From the NCBI RefSeq assembly GCF_020150815.1, contig NZ_CP083723.1:2914001-2978000 (forward strand): DNA of 64,000 nt, written 5' to 3'. Below are positions 1 to 7,696 of this stretch, piece after piece (positions within the stretch are counted from its first letter, which is position 1; each line of letters starts with the position of its first letter). Position numbers and translations under genes: made by a program. The stretch is from Haloprofundus salilacus (GTDB lineage Archaea > Halobacteriota > Halobacteria > Halobacteriales > Haloferacaceae). The notes under the pieces are model-generated. The model was not told where the DNA came from and did no database searches. It saw nothing but the letters and a program-made list of their open reading frames with translations.

Positions 1-333
1 TCCGAGACGTTGTTTTACACTCTATATCTGTCTCACGGTGCCGAAAGTCGAAGTAGCAACAGTCTCCGCATGGTCTGTTTTGTCGATTACTTGAGTCGGA
101 CCGGTGCTCTGAGACGACTTCCGATCCCTCGCGTTCGAAGCTCCGTTCGCGAAACGGCAACTGTCGACGCCTTCGCGACGAGTAACATCAAAACTCGTCA
201 CGAAGCGGTAACTTTTTTGTCCCTCCTCTTCATTCGTTTCTTCTGCATCACCTGGACGCGCTGCGACGTCCGATGGGTTCTGAATCGGGTTCTCATCGGT
301 TATACACCTGAATTTACGCCGTCGCCGCCGCGA

Positions 334-353
334 CTCCAGTCGAAACGAAGGGG
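334..353 (+). promoter_or_regulatory. origin recognition box (ORB) in the orc1 promoter
   Basis: The 20-mer CTCCAGTCGAAACGAAGGGG matches the known archaeal ORB pattern (a CAG-x-GAAAC core followed by a G run), the site bound by Orc1/Cdc6. It ends 8 nt before the orc1 start codon, so bound initiator would cover the promoter or transcription start; autoregulation is inferred. The same 20-mer recurs at 28085-28104, and 17 of its bases recur inverted at 2141-2157. No second clear ORB is seen in bases 1-333, so the rest of the origin should lie to the left of the window. Confidence 0.8.
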
Positions 354-361
354 ATACCACG

Positions 362-2107
362 ATGACCGAAGACGACTCACACTCCGACGACGGCGAAGAT
401 GCGGACCCGCCGTCGGAGCAACGACGACACGCCGGCGAGGAAGAGACGACTCGAACGAAGTCGAGTGGTGGGACGACGAGTCAGCCGACGACGCGCGAGG
501 GGCAGAGCGGTGAGGAAGATGTCCCGGACTTCACTGAGACCGACTCCGCCGCAACCGATGCTGACGGCGTTCACTCGACCGGAAGCGACCCGACCGGAGA
601 TGACTCCACCGGAAGCGGAGGGGGAGAGACCGAGACGTCCGCTCGGTCGCCCTCGCGGTCGGCCGACGCCGCAGACCCGCCTCGCGCACTCTCCGACGTC
701 GCACTCGGCGGCGACGACGAGAACAGTCGCGGCCTGTTCGACGACCTGCTCTCCGGAGAGCCTATCTTCGAGAACAAGGAGGTACTTCGCCCGTCGTACA
801 CGCCGCACGAACTCCCCCACAGGACCGACCAGATCAACCAGATGGCGACGATTCTCGTCTCCGCGCTTCGCGGCGAGACCCCCTCGAACATCCTCATCTA
901 CGGGAAGACGGGAACGGGGAAGACGGCCAGTGCGAAGTTCGTCAGTCAGGAACTGGAACGCACCTCCCAGAAGTACGACGTTCCCTGCGAAGTCGAGTAC
1001 ATCAACTGCGAGGTGACCGACACCCAGTACCGCGTCCTCGCACAGCTCGCCAACAAGTTCATCGACAAGAACCACGCGGTCATCGACGACCGCCTCCGCT
1101 CGCTCGAGACGCTGGCAGAAAACGCACGCGAAGACGGGAGCGTTCTCGACGAAACCGAGTTCGACGCGGTCGGCGACGTCGACGCCCGCATCTCGGAACT
1201 CGAACGCGATCGCGAGGAGATGGAAACTGTTCCGATGACGGGGTGGCCGACCGACCGCGTCTACTCGACGTTCTTCGACGCCGTCGACTACAACGAACGC
1301 GTCGTCGTCATCATGCTCGACGAGATAGACAAACTCGTCGAGAAATCCGGCGACGACACGCTGTACAATCTCTCGCGGATGAACTCCGAGTTGGACAACT
1401 CGCGCATCTCCATCATGGGTATCTCGAACGACCTGAAGTTCACCGACTTTCTCGACCCCCGCGTCAAATCCTCGCTCGGCGAGGAGGAGATCGTCTTCCC
1501 GCCGTACGACGCCAACCAACTCCGCGACATCCTCCAGCACCGTGCCGACGTGGCGTTCAAGAGCCACGCGCTCTCCGAACACGTCATCCCGCTCTGTGCC
1601 GCGTTTGCCGCGCAGGAGCACGGCGACGCGCGCCGCGCGCTCGATCTCCTCCGAACGGCGGGCGAACTCGCCGAGCGGAGTCAGGCCGACGGCGTTGCCG
1701 AGACGCACGTTCGCCAGGCCCAGGACAAGATCGAACTCGACCGCGTGGTGGAGGTCGTTCGCACGCTCCCGACGCAGAGCAAGATCGTCCTCTTCTCAAT
1801 CATCCTCCTCGAGAAAAACGGCGTCCACAACATCAACACCGGCGAGGTGTTTAACATCTACAAACGCCTCTGCGAGGAGATAGACGCCGACATCCTCACC
1901 CAGCGCCGCGTCACCGACCTCATCAGCGAACTCGACATGCTCGGCATCGTCAACGCCGTCGTCGTCTCGAAAGGCCGCTATGGTCGGACGAAGGAGATCA
2001 GCCTCTCGGTCCCTATCGACGAGACCGAGGCTGTCCTCCTATCGGACTCGCGACTCGGCGACATCGAGAACGCCCAACCGTTCGTGCAAGCACGGTTCGA
2101 CAACTGA
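362..2107 (+). CDS. orc1: Orc1/Cdc6 family DNA replication initiator
   Basis: AAA+ ATPase that binds ORB repeats, melts the origin and loads the MCM helicase. The 581-residue protein begins with an acidic, low-complexity tail of about 125 residues, then the conserved family entry segment (F-E-N-K-E-V-L near 140). Walker A GKTGTGKT is at about 181-188 and Walker B (MLDEID) near D320-E321. The C-terminal 90 residues form the winged-helix DNA-binding domain. The ATG at 362 was chosen because the ORB lies directly before it and no upstream in-frame start is credible. Flanking ORBs on both sides mark it as an origin-linked initiator. The long N-terminal tail is longer than in the minimal family members of about 400 residues. 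Confidence 0.95.
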   Translation: MTEDDSHSDDGEDADPPSEQRRHAGEEETTRTKSSGGTTSQPTTREGQSGEEDVPDFTETDSAATDADGVHSTGSDPTGDDSTGSGGGETETSARSPSRSADAADPPRALSDVALGGDDENSRGLFDDLLSGEPIFENKEVLRPSYTPHELPHRTDQINQMATILVSALRGETPSNILIYGKTGTGKTASAKFVSQELERTSQKYDVPCEVEYINCEVTDTQYRVLAQLANKFIDKNHAVIDDRLRSLETLAENAREDGSVLDETEFDAVGDVDARISELERDREEMETVPMTGWPTDRVYSTFFDAVDYNERVVVIMLDEIDKLVEKSGDDTLYNLSRMNSELDNSRISIMGISNDLKFTDFLDPRVKSSLGEEEIVFPPYDANQLRDILQHRADVAFKSHALSEHVIPLCAAFAAQEHGDARRALDLLRTAGELAERSQADGVAETHVRQAQDKIELDRVVEVVRTLPTQSKIVLFSIILLEKNGVHNINTGEVFNIYKRLCEEIDADILTQRRVTDLISELDMLGIVNAVVVSKGRYGRTKEISLSVPIDETEAVLLSDSRLGDIENAQPFVQARFDN

Positions 2108-2140
2108 GAAGGGGATAGAAAGGGAGAACGGACAATCACA

Positions 2141-2157
2141 CCCCTTCGTTTCGACTG
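2141..2157 (-). promoter_or_regulatory. inverted ORB downstream of orc1
   Basis: On the minus strand this reads CAGTCGAAACGAAGGGG, identical over 17 bases to the ORB before orc1 but in opposite orientation. It lies in the spacer between the convergent orc1 and signal peptidase genes. ORBs facing each other on both sides of the initiator gene are a usual layout of a haloarchaeal origin. A weaker half-site (CAGTCGAAAT) is at 2209-2218. Confidence 0.75.
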
Positions 2158-2197
2158 TATATCCCGTCTCAACGAGTTAGAGGCGCAACTCACACTA

Positions 2198-2202
2198 TTT
2201 TT
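2198..2202 (+). terminator. T-run after orc1
   Basis: A run of five T residues about 90 nt after the orc1 stop, in the convergent spacer. Archaeal termination relies mainly on such T-runs, so this is a plausible orc1 end signal, though the run is short. Confidence 0.35.
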
Positions 2203-2243
2203 GTGGTGCAGTCGAAATGTTGGTGTTTCACACACCGACGCGA

Positions 2244-3089
2244 TTACGCAGGTGTCGCTGCGAGCGGTTTCGGCGGGACGTCAGTCGGCGAGAGGCGCTC
2301 CGCGGCCGGCAATTCGCTCGTCGGTGCGAAATCTAGCGTCGGCGCCGTTGGCGCCGTCGGCGGCGCACCGTTCGTCGACGCGGGTGCCGTAGTCGCGAAG
2401 GCGAGGCGAATCCATCCGAGGTAGGGGACGCGAATCCGCGCGACGCCGGTTATCCACTCCTCTTTGACCGGTGCACTAATGGTGCTCGTCTGGTCGTACG
2501 TCGGGTTGTTGTCGCCTTTCGTGATGTAGGCGTCGTAGGGCGCGGGGCAGAACTCCAGTTCCTCGCAGTTCTCCGCGGTGATGTAGTCCGGGTTCGCCCT
2601 GTCGTACCAGTTTTCGCCAGCCTCGACCCGAAACATCGCCCGGTGGATAATCGGCGGTCCGGCGGCGTTGGGGTTGTCGTAGACGACGACGGACCCGTAC
2701 GACCCGAGCGACCGGTAGTCGGCGTCTTCGCCTTCCGCGTACGTGACGACACCCGAGTCGTCGCCGGCGTCGGGCGCGAACCGACCGGGTTCGGTGATGA
2801 GAATCAGGTCGCCTTTCTGCATGTGCGGTTCCATACTCCCGCTCTCGACGGCGACCATCGGCGGCCAGACGCCGGCGATTGCGAACAGGAGTACGCCGAC
2901 TGCGACGACGATGCCGGCGCTGCTCAGCACCTCGCGGAGGAACATGAACGGGCCGTCGTCGTCGTGGAGAAATCTGTCGGTGACACCGATGCTAACGTCG
3001 TCGTCGTCACGCTCGGCGGAGGTACTGGTCGCGCCCCCGCCGGAGGATTCAGAACTATCGGAGGGCGGGCGGCTGTCTCCGGCACTCAT
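2244..3089 (-). CDS. sec11: signal peptidase I (archaeal/ER Sec11 type)
   Basis: Membrane protease that removes Sec signal peptides outside the membrane. The 281-residue protein has an acidic cytoplasmic tail (1-50), a transmembrane helix near 57-80, then the catalytic serine in VESGSMEPHMQKGD (S85), a conserved H near I-I-H-R and the late box TKGDNNPTYDQ typical of the S26B branch. A second hydrophobic stretch near 228-240 (LGWIRLAFATT) may be a C-terminal membrane segment. It is convergent with orc1 and divergent from the PolD small subunit gene, from which it is separated by 124 nt. Confidence 0.92.
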   Translation of the reverse strand: MSAGDSRPPSDSSESSGGGATSTSAERDDDDVSIGVTDRFLHDDDGPFMFLREVLSSAGIVVAVGVLLFAIAGVWPPMVAVESGSMEPHMQKGDLILITEPGRFAPDAGDDSGVVTYAEGEDADYRSLGSYGSVVVYDNPNAAGPPIIHRAMFRVEAGENWYDRANPDYITAENCEELEFCPAPYDAYITKGDNNPTYDQTSTISAPVKEEWITGVARIRVPYLGWIRLAFATTAPASTNGAPPTAPTAPTLDFAPTSELPAAERLSPTDVPPKPLAATPA

Positions 3090-3213
3090 TGCGCTTCGGT
3101 TCGGACCGTCCGCGTTTCAACTTTCTGGACGGGTTCTCTCGCCTGTTCGATCGCTCATCCTTTCGGGCACTCGTCTCCGGCACGCTTTTCTTTGGACCTG
3201 CTCATCACAACCT

Positions 3214-4872
3214 GTGCCGCTGGAGACGCCGTCACGCATCGTCAAAGCACTCGCCAGCCGTGGCTACAATGCCGAGCGCGAAGCTGTGACGCTTCTCGCC
3301 AGCGCAGCGAACCCCGCCGAAGCGATGGAGCGCGCCATCGAAACAGCCCCCGACGACGCACTTCGCCTCACCGTCAGCCACGTTCGGGCGGTCCTTGACG
3401 GTGGGTCGAACGCGGCAGACGCGCCGACGAAGCCGAAACCGAGTTCGGAGGCGTCGGCCGACTCGAACTCCGCCGTTTCGACGGCGGGAAACCCCACTGA
3501 CTCGGACCCTGACCCGTCTGTTTCCACTGCACCGACGACGGAGAACCCGCAGACCTCACCGCGGTCTCCAGTGGAAACAGGGGGGTCGACGCCCGAAACG
3601 CCCGAAACACACGGAACGAGCACGTCCGGCGCGGCGACCGAGTCCTCACACGTTCGCGACCCCTCGAAACGGTCGCTCGTTATCGCCAACGACATGACCG
3701 GTGCGAGCACCGGCACCGGCGAGTACAAACAGTTCGTCACGACGTTCCGCGACCGCTACGAGCGACTGTCGAAACTGCTCCGTGGGCGCGTCAACCACCG
3801 CCCGGCGAAAGCCATCGGCGACATGGTCGGCGGCAGCGAAGTCGACCTCATCGGCTTGGTCAACGACGTGCGCTCGACGGCGAGCGGACACTGGCTGGTC
3901 GAGCTGGAGGACACGACGGGGACGTTCCCGTGTCTCGTGATGAAAGACAAGGGCATCGCCGACAACGTCGACGAACTCCTGATGGACGAGTGTGTCGCCG
4001 TTCAAGGAACGCTCTCGGACGACTCGGGCATCGTCTTCGTCGACTCGCTGCACTTCCCCGACGTGCCGCGGACGTTCAACCCGAAGACCGCGGAGAGACA
4101 CGTTCAAACCGCGCTCATCTCGGACATCCACGTCGGCAGCCAGGAGTTCATGGCCGACGCGTGGCACTCCTTCACCGACTGGCTCCACACGCCCGAAGCC
4201 GAACCGGTCGAGTATCTGCTCATCGCCGGCGACATGGTCGAGGGGGTCGGCGTCTACCCGAATCAGGACGAGGAACTCGACGTCATCGACATCTACGACC
4301 AGTACGAGCGGTTCTCGGAGTATCTGAAGGAGGTGCCCGGCGACATGGAGATCGTGATGATTCCGGGCAACCACGACGCGGTCCGTCTCGCCGAACCCCA
4401 ACCCGGCTTCGACGAGGAACTCCGCGACATCATGACCGCTCACGACGCCCGCATCACCTCGAATCCGTCGACGGTGACCGTCGAGAACGTCTCGGTGCTG
4501 ATGTACCACGGGGTCTCCCTCGACGAGGTCATCGCCGAACTCCCCGAGGAGAAGGCGAGCTACGACGAACCCCACAAGGCGATGTACCAACTGCTGAAGA
4601 AGCGCCACGTCGCCCCGCAGTACGGCGGTCACATGCGCCTCGCGCCCGAGGAACGCGACTACCTCGTCATCGACAACGTGCCCGAGGTGTTCCACACCGG
4701 TCACGTCCACAAACTCGGCTGGGGGAAGTACCACAACGTCCTCGCCGTGAATTCGGGGTGCTGGCAGGAACAGACTGACTTCCAGAAGAGCGTCAATATC
4801 GACCCTGACTCGGGCTACGCGCCGATTCTCGACCTCGACACGCTGGATATGACGGTCAGGAAGTTTACCTGA
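3214..4872 (+). CDS. polB: DNA polymerase D small subunit DP1 (3'-5' exonuclease)
   Basis: Small subunit of the archaeal replicative polymerase D, carrying the Mre11-like proofreading nuclease. A GTG at 3214 gives the family N-terminus (x-P-L-E-T-P-S-R-I-V, then RGYNAEREAVTLLA); the open frame extends further upstream, but that part overlaps the signal peptidase gene and does not look like the family. Resulting length is 552 residues. A low-complexity linker spans about 65-150, the OB fold about 170-290, and the phosphoesterase motifs are SDIHVGS (D304, H306), LIAGDMVEG, IPGNHD (near 384-388), YHG and HTGHVH. All metal-ligand motifs are present, so the exonuclease should be active. Its place beside orc1 links it to replication. 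Confidence 0.93.
   Translation: MPLETPSRIVKALASRGYNAEREAVTLLASAANPAEAMERAIETAPDDALRLTVSHVRAVLDGGSNAADAPTKPKPSSEASADSNSAVSTAGNPTDSDPDPSVSTAPTTENPQTSPRSPVETGGSTPETPETHGTSTSGAATESSHVRDPSKRSLVIANDMTGASTGTGEYKQFVTTFRDRYERLSKLLRGRVNHRPAKAIGDMVGGSEVDLIGLVNDVRSTASGHWLVELEDTTGTFPCLVMKDKGIADNVDELLMDECVAVQGTLSDDSGIVFVDSLHFPDVPRTFNPKTAERHVQTALISDIHVGSQEFMADAWHSFTDWLHTPEAEPVEYLLIAGDMVEGVGVYPNQDEELDVIDIYDQYERFSEYLKEVPGDMEIVMIPGNHDAVRLAEPQPGFDEELRDIMTAHDARITSNPSTVTVENVSVLMYHGVSLDEVIAELPEEKASYDEPHKAMYQLLKKRHVAPQYGGHMRLAPEERDYLVIDNVPEVFHTGHVHKLGWGKYHNVLAVNSGCWQEQTDFQKSVNIDPDSGYAPILDLDTLDMTVRKFT
3514..3585. repeat. inverted pair of ORB-like sequences inside the DP1 gene
   Basis: CTGTTTCCACTG (3518-3529) and CAGTGGAAACAG (3569-3580) are perfect 12-bp inverted repeats separated by 39 nt. 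The right arm extends to CTCCAGTGGAAACAGGGGGG (3566-3585) and the left arm, on the minus strand, to a G-rich tail. Both therefore resemble ORBs in inverted orientation. They fall in the segment encoding the low-complexity linker, where the protein sequence is little constrained. Confidence 0.55.
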
Positions 4873-4914
4873 ACCTTTTACGCTGCGCTCGCTTCGCTCA
4901 CTCGGAAAAGGTTC
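4871..4914. terminator. inverted repeat at the end of the DP1 gene
   Basis: GAACCTTTT (4871-4879) and AAAAGGTTC (4906-4914) form a perfect 9-bp stem directly at the DP1 stop codon, enclosing a GC-rich loop of the form common in haloarchaeal spacers (CGCTCGCTTCGCTCACTCGG). It may act as a transcript end or RNA-stability structure. Confidence 0.45.
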
Positions 4915-5321
4915 ATCAAAACACTCCTCCTTCGGTTCGACGCTTCGCGTCTCCGGGAGAGCAAAGCTCTCCCGTGCCCTCGCTCACTCCGTTCACGAGA
5001 ACCCCGCTCAGTCGTCGACCGAAAATCGCAGAGCGATTTTCGAACAGCAGAGGGACGGATACCGCACAACTTGGGCTCAGTTTCCAGCCACCCGCGTTCA
5101 ACGATTGTCGACTGCTCCGCACGTATTCGACAGTACAGCGACAGCTACTGCCAATGCCCTTCCACCCCTCCGTTGTCGGCGACATAGCGGCGTGGCCTCC
5201 GGAGATTCTGATAGGATTCGTCGTACTGTTGCTTTGTTCCGTCGCTAGCCAACTCTGTTTCGCCTCTACCCTCTCCCACGACTCTGTCGCCAACGGACAT
5301 ACTAGTCTGAATATTTAGGCT
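4915..5321. other. gene-free spacer with clustered hairpins
   Basis: No credible gene is seen in these 400 bases. Three perfect hairpins lie close together: GACGC-TTC-GCGTC (4939-4951), CGGGAGAGC-AAA-GCTCTCCCG (4954-4974) and CGAAAATCGC-AGA-GCGATTTTCG (5020-5042). They resemble palindromic spacer repeats found widely in haloarchaeal genomes. The rest (5043-5321) shows no codon pattern. Confidence 0.5.
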
Positions 5322-5614
5322 ATGCTCGGTCTCGTCTCGCCGTTCTTCGGCCCGTTCGGACTCATCTACTACTACGGCTCTGGCGAACCCCGAGCGGCGA
5401 CCCGTCGCCGCCACAGCGAGAACTCGTCGCTACTGCGAATCCGCTCGGCGTCATTGCGGCGTTCGTCCTCGGCGCGCTCTTCGCTCCCCCCGACCCGGTT
5501 ACGCAACTGGCGTTCGCCGTCCCGGCGATGCTCGTCTCGATTCCGCTCGCGTACCTCCTCGTCTCCACGCGAAGCGGAGGGGACTCGACCGTCCTTCCGA
5601 CTGCAAACGACTGA
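5322..5614 (+). pseudogene. small membrane protein broken by a frameshift
   Basis: An ATG at 5322 opens a typical hydrophobic N-terminus (MLGLVSPFFGPFGLIYYYG). After about 25 codons the good reading moves to another frame, which encodes two transmembrane segments (PLGVIAAFVLGALFAPP and AFAVPAMLVSIPLAYLL) and ends at TGA 5612-5614. The join must lie near 5380-5400. A one-base indel, real or from sequencing, explains this; repaired, the protein would be about 97 residues with two or three membrane helices. Function is not recognised. Confidence 0.6.
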
Positions 5615-5620
5615 CGTGTT

Positions 5621-6085
5621 TCAGGGTCGAAGGCGATATCGCACGGTTCGCTGCCCGTCGAACATCGGTCCCGATCCCTGCTTCTGGAAGCCGACCCGCT
5701 CTGCAGCTTCGCGGAGTTCGTCGTCGCCGGCCCCGACGAGTAGTTCGGTCTCCATTCGCTCGACGCGCGCGAATCGCAGCGGTTCTTCGAGCAACCGCTC
5801 GACTGCGTCGGCGGTTCCCCCGAACTGCGTGACGTGGACGGTCCGATCCCGGGCGTCGTAGCTGACGAATCCGACGATTGGCTCCTCGGGCGTCCTGTCC
5901 GGACGGTCAGCGTCACTGGCGTTAGACGCTCCGTCCACGTCCTCGTTCGGACCTGTCTCGGTGCGCGCTTCGGTGGCGACGTGAACGGTTCGGTCGTGGA
6001 CGAGATTCCGCAACACGTCCGTCGGGGCGTCCGCGATACCGGCGAGGGCCTCGGCGTCGGCCTCAACCGCGTCGCGTATCTCCAT
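5621..6085 (-). CDS. GNAT family N-acetyltransferase
   Basis: Acetyl-CoA-dependent acetyltransferase of unknown substrate. The 154-residue protein starts MEIRDAVEADAEALAGIAD, the usual first strand and helix of the GNAT fold. A central strand (IVGFVSYDAR) and the C-terminal R-E-A-A-E-R-V-G-F-Q pattern fit the fold. The acetyl-CoA loop (Q/R-x-x-G-x-G/A) is weak, so catalytic competence is uncertain. It runs convergent with the broken membrane protein gene. Confidence 0.75.
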   Translation of the reverse strand: MEIRDAVEADAEALAGIADAPTDVLRNLVHDRTVHVATEARTETGPNEDVDGASNASDADRPDRTPEEPIVGFVSYDARDRTVHVTQFGGTADAVERLLEEPLRFARVERMETELLVGAGDDELREAAERVGFQKQGSGPMFDGQRTVRYRLRP

Positions 6086-6230
6086 ACCGCAGATTCCGTG
6101 GCGGTACGCTTAAGCCCGTGGGTGACACTCGCACGCTTCTCCCGCGACCCCGCTCTCGCCTGCGCCTTCGGGACCGGCAACCGTTGGGAGAGTGAACACA
6201 GTTATGCATTCTCCACCGCAATCGCACGCC

Positions 6231-6287
6231 ATGTCTGAGCACCACGGTACCGACCGACTCCGAGAGGTGACGCTCGTATGCGCGTAG
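6231..6287 (+). CDS. possible 18-codon leader peptide overlapping the aspartokinase start
   Basis: ATG 6231 opens MSEHHGTDRLREVTLVCA and stops at TAG 6285-6287, so its stop lies 10 nt inside the aspartokinase gene. The Shine-Dalgarno-like GAGGTGA for aspartokinase lies within this small frame. Translational coupling or attenuation is possible, but the frame may be chance. Confidence 0.3.
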   Translation: MSEHHGTDRLREVTLVCA

Positions 6288-7456
6288 TCGCGAAGTTCGG
6301 CGGGACGAGTCTCGGGAGCGGCGACCGAATCAATCGCGCCGCCGACTCTGTCGCCGCGGCCGTCGAGGAGGGCCACGAAATCGCCGTCGTCGCCAGCGCG
6401 ATGGGGAACACGACCGATGACCTGCTGGACGAGATTCAGTTCGAGGCCGACGACCGCGACCGCGCCGAAATCGTCAGCATGGGCGAGCGGACGAGCGTCC
6501 GGATGCTCAAGGCTGCGCTTTCGGCGCGCGGCGTCGACGCGCTGTTCGTCGAACCCGGCAGCGAGGAGTGGCCGGTCATCACCAACGACCTCGGCGAAGT
6601 CGACGTCGAGGAGACGCGTCGCCGCACCGCCGCCCTCGCCAAGCGACTCGACGGCGTCGTCCCGGTCATCACGGGCTTTCTCGCCCAGAACCACGACGGC
6701 GAAATAACGACGCTCGGTCGCGGCGGCAGCGACACCAGCGCCGTGATGCTCGGCAAGTACATGGACGCCGACGAAGTCGTCATTGTCACCGACGTCGAAG
6801 GCGTTATGACCGGCGACCCCCGCGTCGTCGAGGGTGCACGAAACGTCGGCCGAATCACCGTCGACGAACTCCGAAACCTCTCGTTTCGCGGCGCAGAGGT
6901 CGTCGCGCCGAGCGCGCTGAGCTACAAAGACGACCACCTCGCGGTCCGCGTCGTCCACTACCAGCACGGCGACCTGTTGACGGGCGGCACCCAGATCGAG
7001 GGCCAGTTCCGCAACCTTATCGACCTCCAGGAGACGGAGTTGGCCTGTCTCACCGTCGCCGGGCGTGCGATTCGCAATCGTCCCGGCATTCTCGCCGACC
7101 TCTCGGAGTCGCTTCGCGGCGCCGACATCAACATCGAGGCCGTTGCCAGCGGGATGGATTCGGTCACCTTCTACGTCGCCATCGAGGAGTCCGAGGAGGC
7201 CGAGAGCCTCCTGCACGAGTCCGTCGTCGCCGACGAGTCGCTCTCGAGCGTCACTGTCGACGAGTCCGTCGCTGTCGTCCGCATCACCGGCGGCGAACTC
7301 CCCAACCAACCGGGAATCATCCGCGGCATCGTCTCGCCGCTGGCGGAAGCCGGTATCAACATCCACGACCTCATCACCAGCGCCACCTCCGTCGCCATCT
7401 TCGTCGACTGGCACGACCGCGAGCGGACGCTCGAAATCGTTCAGGAAGGGATGTAG
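6278..7456 (+). CDS. lysC: aspartate kinase
   Basis: Phosphorylates aspartate, the first step to threonine, methionine and, where made by this route, lysine. The 392-residue protein has the N-terminal kinase motif KFGGTSLGSGD, the SMGERTS segment, and GRGGSDTSA near 150. Two C-terminal ACT domains follow (NRPGILADLSESL and NQPGIIRGIVSPL), the usual sites of allosteric feedback by an end-product amino acid. A GAGGTGA ribosome binding site is 8-9 nt before the ATG. The pathway partners homoserine acetyltransferase and threonine synthase are also in this window, at 48.5 and 56-57 kb. Confidence 0.94.
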   Translation: MRVVAKFGGTSLGSGDRINRAADSVAAAVEEGHEIAVVASAMGNTTDDLLDEIQFEADDRDRAEIVSMGERTSVRMLKAALSARGVDALFVEPGSEEWPVITNDLGEVDVEETRRRTAALAKRLDGVVPVITGFLAQNHDGEITTLGRGGSDTSAVMLGKYMDADEVVIVTDVEGVMTGDPRVVEGARNVGRITVDELRNLSFRGAEVVAPSALSYKDDHLAVRVVHYQHGDLLTGGTQIEGQFRNLIDLQETELACLTVAGRAIRNRPGILADLSESLRGADINIEAVASGMDSVTFYVAIEESEEAESLLHESVVADESLSSVTVDESVAVVRITGGELPNQPGIIRGIVSPLAEAGINIHDLITSATSVAIFVDWHDRERTLEIVQEGM

Positions 7457-7696
7457 CGCGGTCGTTGACCCGTTTCCCGCAGATCCGTCCCTCACTAACT
7501 TCTCTCCTCGTCGCCCACATTATCCCCGTCACTCACGTCGTTTCTGTCGGTCGCGCTGTCCACTCACTCCTCCCGATTCGCCGATGCACAGAGTTCGGTG
7601 TCTCCGGCCAAAATCGGCGACTCGTCCCCACAGTTAGCCAGAAAGGAACGGAGACTCTCGTGGCGGTATTAAGAGATCAGAGCGACGACGGCGGAC

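Noticed and set aside
377-1708. Long open frame antisense to orc1, and similar long antisense frames throughout (for example under DP1, hef, ligA, metX)
   Set aside because: They arise from the high G+C and strong third-position bias; they are arginine- or valine/glycine-rich, lack folds and overlap well-supported genes.
2743-3213. Upstream extension of the DP1 reading frame
   Set aside because: It overlaps the signal peptidase gene and the family N-terminus begins at GTG 3214.
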